Origin: Bradyrhizobium icense
GTDB taxonomy: Bacteria > Pseudomonadota > Alphaproteobacteria > Rhizobiales > Xanthobacteraceae
Reading direction: 5' to 3'
DNA: 64,000 nucleotides
Assembly: GCF_001693385.1 (NCBI RefSeq)
Contig: NZ_CP016428.1
Location: forward strand, 930,001 to 994,000
In this document: positions 63,985 to 64,000 of the stretch, piece after piece
Numbering within the stretch: position 1 is the first letter of the stretch
Layout: every line of letters begins with the position of its first letter
Notes under the pieces: generated by a model
The model's database searches: none
Seen by the model: only the letters and a program-made list of their open reading frames with translations
Told to the model about the DNA's origin: nothing
Position numbers and translations under genes: made by a program

Positions 63985-64000
63985 CCTGACCGTCCAGATG

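Overview
The window is a stretch of alphaproteobacterial chromosome, most probably from Bradyrhizobium or a close relative (Nitrobacteraceae). Four things point there. The DNA is GC-rich. Housekeeping genes have rhizobial features: DnaG without zinc ligands, a tRNA-His without G-1, and an ICE-like (Irr-type) motif before an iron transporter. The chlorite dismutase is of the short Nitrobacter type. Intergenic spaces are full of palindromic repeats of the kind common in Bradyrhizobium. Assignments rest on reading motifs; no database search was run.

Layout. 1-5450: an SDR/DoxX-like protein, several small genes (DUF2934, DUF3072, and a three-gene cassette of unknown function behind three direct GTTC repeats that form an alphaproteobacterial LexA operator), a small membrane protein and an AsmA protein. 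5700-13660: a CoA-transferase pair, a GNAT, an iron(III) ABC importer lacking its ATPase, a threonine dehydratase divergent from an ArsR regulator, a cNMP-binding protein and a phosphoesterase. 13800-17550: two A/T-richer membrane-protein genes (a spermidine-synthase-like fusion and a PIG-V-like glycosyltransferase). 17868-24824: a tctCBA tricarboxylate transporter, a GST and a large PdhS-like PAS histidine kinase. 25100-28260: two phasins, tRNA-His, small proteins and a ParA. 28300-34450: small membrane proteins, a DapA-like gene with its own leader, trxB-lysR, an Lrp regulator, DoxX and greA. 34662-44210: carB and carA, separated by a tRNA-like element, a methyltransferase, dps, a cupin, a thioesterase and an intact IS630-family element. 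44511-56800: yqeY, a Rieske/FAD reductase, an acyl-CoA synthetase with a decayed downstream copy of its 3' end, DUF2189, an ArsR-SRPBCC pair, an LVIVD protein, LysE, N-formylglutamate amidohydrolase and chlorite dismutase. 56861-62141: a brnTA module with a broken toxin, then dnaG-rpoD. 62290-63946: an A/T-richer overlapping pair encoding a DEDD-type exonuclease and a nucleotidyltransferase-fold protein.

Most likely to reward follow-up: the LexA-box cassette at 2106-2811; the exonuclease/nucleotidyltransferase pair after rpoD; the 76-nt tRNA-like element at 38448-38523 and the terminator just before carB; the apparently leaderless micro-ORF with a terminator before the dapA-like gene; and the series of single-base lesions (brnT, the NTF2-like gene) and the partial acyl-CoA synthetase duplication. 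No CRISPR array, rRNA or prophage was seen.
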